Below are positions 18,594 to 22,309 of a stretch of DNA of 22,309 nucleotides, piece by piece. The notes under the pieces were generated by a model. It saw nothing but the letters and a program-made list of their open reading frames with translations, had not been told where the DNA came from and made no database searches. The first letter of the stretch is position 1. Each line of letters begins with the position of its first letter. The position numbers and the translations under genes are program-made. The stretch spans positions 1-22,309 of the forward strand of contig NW_003122813.1 in assembly GCF_000003605.2 (NCBI RefSeq), given 5' to 3'. Source of the stretch: Saccoglossus kowalevskii. Lineage: Eukaryota > Hemichordata > Enteropneusta > Harrimaniidae.

Positions 18594-20837
18594 TAACATA
18601 TGAGCAACCTGTCTTTAAAGACCACCTGCCTATAGGGCCACTTTTAGGCAGTCCCAAGGCATAACATATGAGCAACCTATCTTTAAAGACCACCTGCCTA
18701 TAGGGCCACTTTTAGGCAGTCCCAAGGCTTAACGTATGAGCAACCTATCTTTAAAGACCACCTGCCTATAGGGCCACTTTTAGGCAGTCCCAAGGCATAC
18801 TGTATGAGCAACCTATCTTTAAAGACCACCTGCCTGTAGGGCCACTTTTAGGCAGTCCCAAGGCATAACGTATGAGCAACCTGTCTTTAAAGACCACTTG
18901 CCTATAGGGCCACTTTTAGGCAGTCCCAAGGCATAACATATGAGCAACCTATCTTTAAAGACCACCTGCCTATAGGGCCACTTATAGGCAGTCCCAAGGC
19001 ATAAAGTATGAGCAACCTGTCTTTAAAGACCACCTGCCTATAAGGCCACTTTTAGGCAGTCCCAAGGCATAAAGTATGAGCAACCTGTCTTTAAAGACCA
19101 CCTGCCTATAGGGCCACTTTTAGGCAGTCCCAAGGCATAAAGTATGAGCAACCTGTCTTTAAAGACCACCTGCCTATAGGGCCACTTTTAGGCAGTCCCA
19201 AGGCATAACATATAAGCAACCTATCTTTAAAGACCACCTGCCTGTAGGGCCACTTTTAGGCAGTCCCAAGGCATAACGTATGAGCAACCTGTCTTTAAAG
19301 ACCACCTGCCTATAGGGCCACTTTTAGGCAGTCCCAAGGCATAACATATGAGCAACCTATCTTTAAAGACCACCTGCCTATAGGGCCACTTTTAGGCAGT
19401 CCCAAGGCATAAAGTATGAGCAACCTGTCGTTAAAGACCACCTGCCTATAGGGCCACTTTTAGGCAGTCCCAAGGCATAATATATGAGCAACCTATCTTT
19501 AAAGACCACCTGCCTACAGGCCCACTTTCATGCAGTCCCAAGGGATTAAGTATGAGCAACCTATCTTTAAAGACCACCTGCCTATAGGGCCACTTTTAGG
19601 CAGTCCCAAGGGATAAAGTATGAGCAACCTGTCTTTAAAGACCACCTGCCTTTTGGACCACTTTTAGGCAGTCCCAAGGTATAACGTATGAGCAACCTAT
19701 CTTTGAAGACCGCCTACCTATAGGGACACTTTTAAGCAGTCCCAAGGCATAACGTATGAGCAATCTATCTTTAAAGACCACCTACCTATAGGGCCACTTT
19801 TAGGCAGTCCCAAGGCATAAAGTATAAGCAACCTGTCTTTAAAGACCACCTGCCTATAGGGCCACTTTTAGGCAGTCCCAAGACATAACGTATGAGCAAC
19901 CTATCTTTAAAGACCACCTGCCTATAGGGCCACTTTCAGGCAGTCCCAAGGCATAAAGTATGAGCAACCTGTCTTTAAAGACCACCTGCCTATAAGGCCA
20001 CTTTTAGGCAGTCCCAAGGCATGACATATGAGCAACCTGTCTTTAAAGACCACCTGCCTATAGGGCCACTTTTAGGCAGTCCCAAAGCATAACATATGAG
20101 CAACCTATCTTTAAAGACCACCTGCCTATAGGGCCACTTTTAGGCAGTCCCAAGGCATAAAGTATGAGCAACCTCTATTTAAAGACCACCTGCCTATAGG
20201 GCCACTTTTAGGCAGTCCCAAGGCATAACATATGAGCAACCTATCTTTAAAGACCACCTGCCTATAGGGCCACTTTTAGGCAGTCCCAAGGCATAACATA
20301 TGAGCAACCTATCGTTAAAGACCACCTGCCTATAGGGCCACTTTTAGACAGTCCCACGGCATAAAGTATGAGCAACCTCTCTTTAAAGACCACCTGCCTA
20401 TAGGGCCACTTTTAGGCAGTCCCAAGGCATAACATATGAGCATCCTATCTTTAAAGACCACCTGCCTATAGGCCCACTTTTAGGCAGTCCCAAGGGATAA
20501 AGTATGAGCAACCTGTCTTTAAAGACCACCTGCCTATAGGGCCACTTTTAGGCAGTCGCAAGGCATAACGTATGAGCAACCTATCTTTAAAGACCACCTG
20601 CCTATAGGACCACTTTTAGCAGTCCCAAGTATAAAGTATGAGCAACCTGTCTTTAAAGACCACCTGCCTATAGGGCCACTTTTAGGCAGTCCCAAGGCAT
20701 AACGTATGAGCAACCTATCTTTAAAGACCACCTGCCTATAGGGCCACTTTTAGGCAGTCCCAAGGCATAAAGTATGAGCAACCTGTCTTTAAAGACCACC
20801 TGCCTATAGGGCCACTTTTAGGCAGTCCCAATGCATA
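18594..20837. repeat. 68-bp satellite tract 7 (33 monomers, two bases missing)
   Basis: Length is 2244 bp, which is 33 x 68 plus TA minus two. The missing bases are at about 20619 (ttttagcag for ttttaggcag) and 20630 (caagtataaag for caaggcataaag). The early part repeats the accacttgcc/ccacttatagg suite (18895 and 18981). The later part repeats the diverged group seen in tract 2 (ttttggacc, tttgaagaccgcc, tatcgtt, ttttagacag). No half-unit block occurs before the scar that ends the tract. Confidence 0.95.
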
Positions 20838-20841
20838 CTAG
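20838..20841. other. CTAG scar at former element site (putative excision footprint 4)
   Basis: Same junction, upstream cccaatgca and downstream taatatatg as the scars at 14497 and 16135. Here the half-unit block that normally lies 257 bp upstream is absent, as also before element copy 4. This suggests an exchange that swapped the left flank. Confidence 0.8.
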
Positions 20842-21795
20842 TAATATATGAGCAACCTGTCTTTAAAGACCACCTGCCTATAGGGCCACTTTTAGGCAGT
20901 CCCAAGGCATAAAGTATGAGCAATCTGTCTTTAAAGACCACCTGCCTATAGGGCCACTTTTAGGCAGTCCCAAGGCATAAAGTATGAGCAACCTGTCTTT
21001 AAAGACCACCTGCCTATAGGGCCACTTTTAGGCAGTCCCAAGGCATAACATATGAGCAACCTATCTTTAAAGACCACCTGCCTGTAGGGCCACTTTTAGG
21101 CAGTCCCAAGGCATAACGTATGAGCAACCTGTCTTTAAAGACCACCTGCCTATAAGGCCACTTTTAGGCAGTCCCAAGGCACAAAGTATGAGCAACCTGT
21201 CTTTAAAGACCACCTGCCTATAGGGCCACTTTTAGGCAGTCCCAAGGCATAAAGTATGAGCAACCTGTCTTTAAAGACCACCTGCCTATAGGGCCACTTT
21301 TAGGCAGTCCCAAGGCATAACATATGAGCAACCTATCTTTAAAGACCACCTGCCTGTAGGGCCACTTTTAGGCAGTCCCAAGGCATAACGTATGAGCAAC
21401 CTGTCTTTAAAGACCACCTGCCTATAGGGCCACTTTTAGGCAGTCCCAAGGCATAACATATGAGCAACCTATCTTTAAAGACCACCTGCCTATAGGGCCA
21501 CTTTTAGGCAGTCCCAAGGCATAACGTATGAGCAACCTTTATATAAAGACCACCTGCTTATAGTAACCAGATCTATACAAAGACCACCTGCTTAAAGTGA
21601 CCAGCTCTATATAAAGACCATCTGCCTATAGGGCCACTTTTAGGCAGTCCCAAGGCATAACGTATGAGCAACCTATCTTTAAAGACCACCTGCCTATAGG
21701 GCCACTTTTAGGCAGTCCCAAGGCATAAAGTATGAGCAACCTGTCTTTAAAGACCACCTGCCTATAGGGCCACTTTTAGGCAGTCCCAATGCATA
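20842..21795. repeat. 68-bp satellite tract 8 (exactly 14 monomers)
   Basis: Length is 954 bp, 14 x 68 plus TA, running from a CTAG scar to element copy 5. Monomer order is gcaatc, aca/cctgtag, acg/ctataagg, cacaaag, aag, aag, aca/cctgtag, acg, aca, acg, then half-unit block 21539-21626 and the cccaaTgcata monomer. It is a shortened version of the 24-monomer unit in tract 5. Confidence 0.95.
21539..21626. repeat. Half-unit block, subtype b (copy 10)
   Basis: Subtype b with one private change in the second unit (cttaaagtg for cttatagtg). Element copy 5 starts 257 bp after the block start. Confidence 0.9.
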
Positions 21796-22003
21796 CTGTA
21801 AAATGGTTAATTTTCACTGGGTTTAAATTTCGCTGATTTAGCATTTCAGGCATATTCAGTGGGTTTTAAATTCACGGTTTTATTATTTAGATAATGTGTT
21901 CTATGCTAAATTTTACATATTCACTGGGTTTTAATTTAGCGCATTTTTGCAGTCAGCGAAATAAGCGAAATTAAAACCCAGTGAATAATTAACCCTTTTA
22001 CAG
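21796..22003 (+). mobile_element. 208-bp miniature inverted-repeat element, copy 5 (complete)
   Basis: Complete copy with TA flanks (21794-21795 and 22004-22005), the same orientation and the same private substitution as copy 4. It lies 257 bp downstream of the half-unit block starting at 21539 and after a monomer ending cccaaTgcata. The sequence downstream (aca then acg monomers with ctatc) matches what follows copy 4 for about two monomers, supporting a common duplicated segment. Confidence 0.9.
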
Positions 22004-22309
22004 TAACATATGAGCAACCTGTCTTTAAAGACCACCTGCCTATAGGGCCACTTTTAGGCAGTCCCAAGGCATAACATATGAGCAACCTATCTTTAAAGAC
22101 CACCTGCCTATAGGGCCACTTTTAGGCAGTCCCAAGGCATAACGTATGAGCAACCTATCTTTAAAGACCACCTGCCTATAGGGCCACTTTTAGACAGTCC
22201 CAAGGCATAACGTATGAGCAACCTATCTTTAAAGACCACCTGCCTATAGGGCCACTTTTAGGCAGTCCCAAGGCATAACATATGAACAACCTGTGTATAA
22301 AGACCACTT
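22004..22309. repeat. 68-bp satellite tract 9 (4.5 monomers, runs off the window)
   Basis: Four full monomers follow element copy 5. One has ttttagacag (22190-22199). The final partial monomer reads tatgaacaac then ctgtgtataaagaccactt, a combination not seen elsewhere in the window. It may be the start of another variant block, but the window ends before this can be judged. Confidence 0.9.

Noticed and set aside
208-22309. Integron cassette array or plasmid iterons
   Set aside because: The imperfect inverted repeat per unit is superficially similar to recombination sites, but no cassettes, integrase, replication gene or any bacterial gene is present, and the unit repeats without inserts.

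Overview
The window holds no recognisable gene. It is one continuous array of satellite DNA: about 313 head-to-tail copies of a 68-bp monomer, interrupted by five near-identical 208-bp copies of a short terminal-inverted-repeat element. The monomer is about 47% GC and the element about 30% GC. A multi-kilobase, higher-order satellite carrying an amplified miniature transposon points to a eukaryotic nuclear genome. The element's CACTGGGTTTTAAATT-type motifs with AATTTCGC or GCGAAATT resemble repeats I associate with bivalve molluscs, but that is a weak recollection and the taxon is not established by this sequence.

Layout: a copy of the element missing its first base (1-207); 48 monomers (208-3473); element (3474-3681); 40 monomers (3682-6404); element (6405-6612); 22 monomers (6613-8110); a 4-bp scar CTAG (8111-8114); about 94 monomers (8115-14496); scar (14497-14500); 24 monomers (14501-16134); scar (16135-16138); 33 monomers (16139-18385); element (18386-18593); 33 monomers (18594-20837); scar (20838-20841); 14 monomers (20842-21795); element (21796-22003); 4.5 monomers to the end. 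Every inter-site tract is a whole number of 68-bp units plus the 2-bp TA target duplication. The exceptions are one extra base near 4538, one near 16864, two missing near 20619-20631, and twelve missing between about 10614 and 10857.

Ten times the array contains a 136-bp variant dimer in which two 34-bp half-length units replace one full monomer, so the 68-bp register is kept. Six of these are of one subtype, and each lies exactly 257 bp upstream of an element or a CTAG scar. Together with a private G-to-T change just before every element and scar, this shows one original insertion at a TA. It was later multiplied with its neighbourhood as a higher-order repeat, and some lineages lost the element, leaving TA-CTAG-TA. 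That scar is what a Tc1-like, two-base-staggered excision would leave.

The system of interest is therefore the history recorded in the array: a miniature transposon captured, amplified and excised inside a satellite, and a satellite that keeps near-perfect length periodicity over 22 kb. No transposase, RNA gene, CRISPR array or coding region is present.
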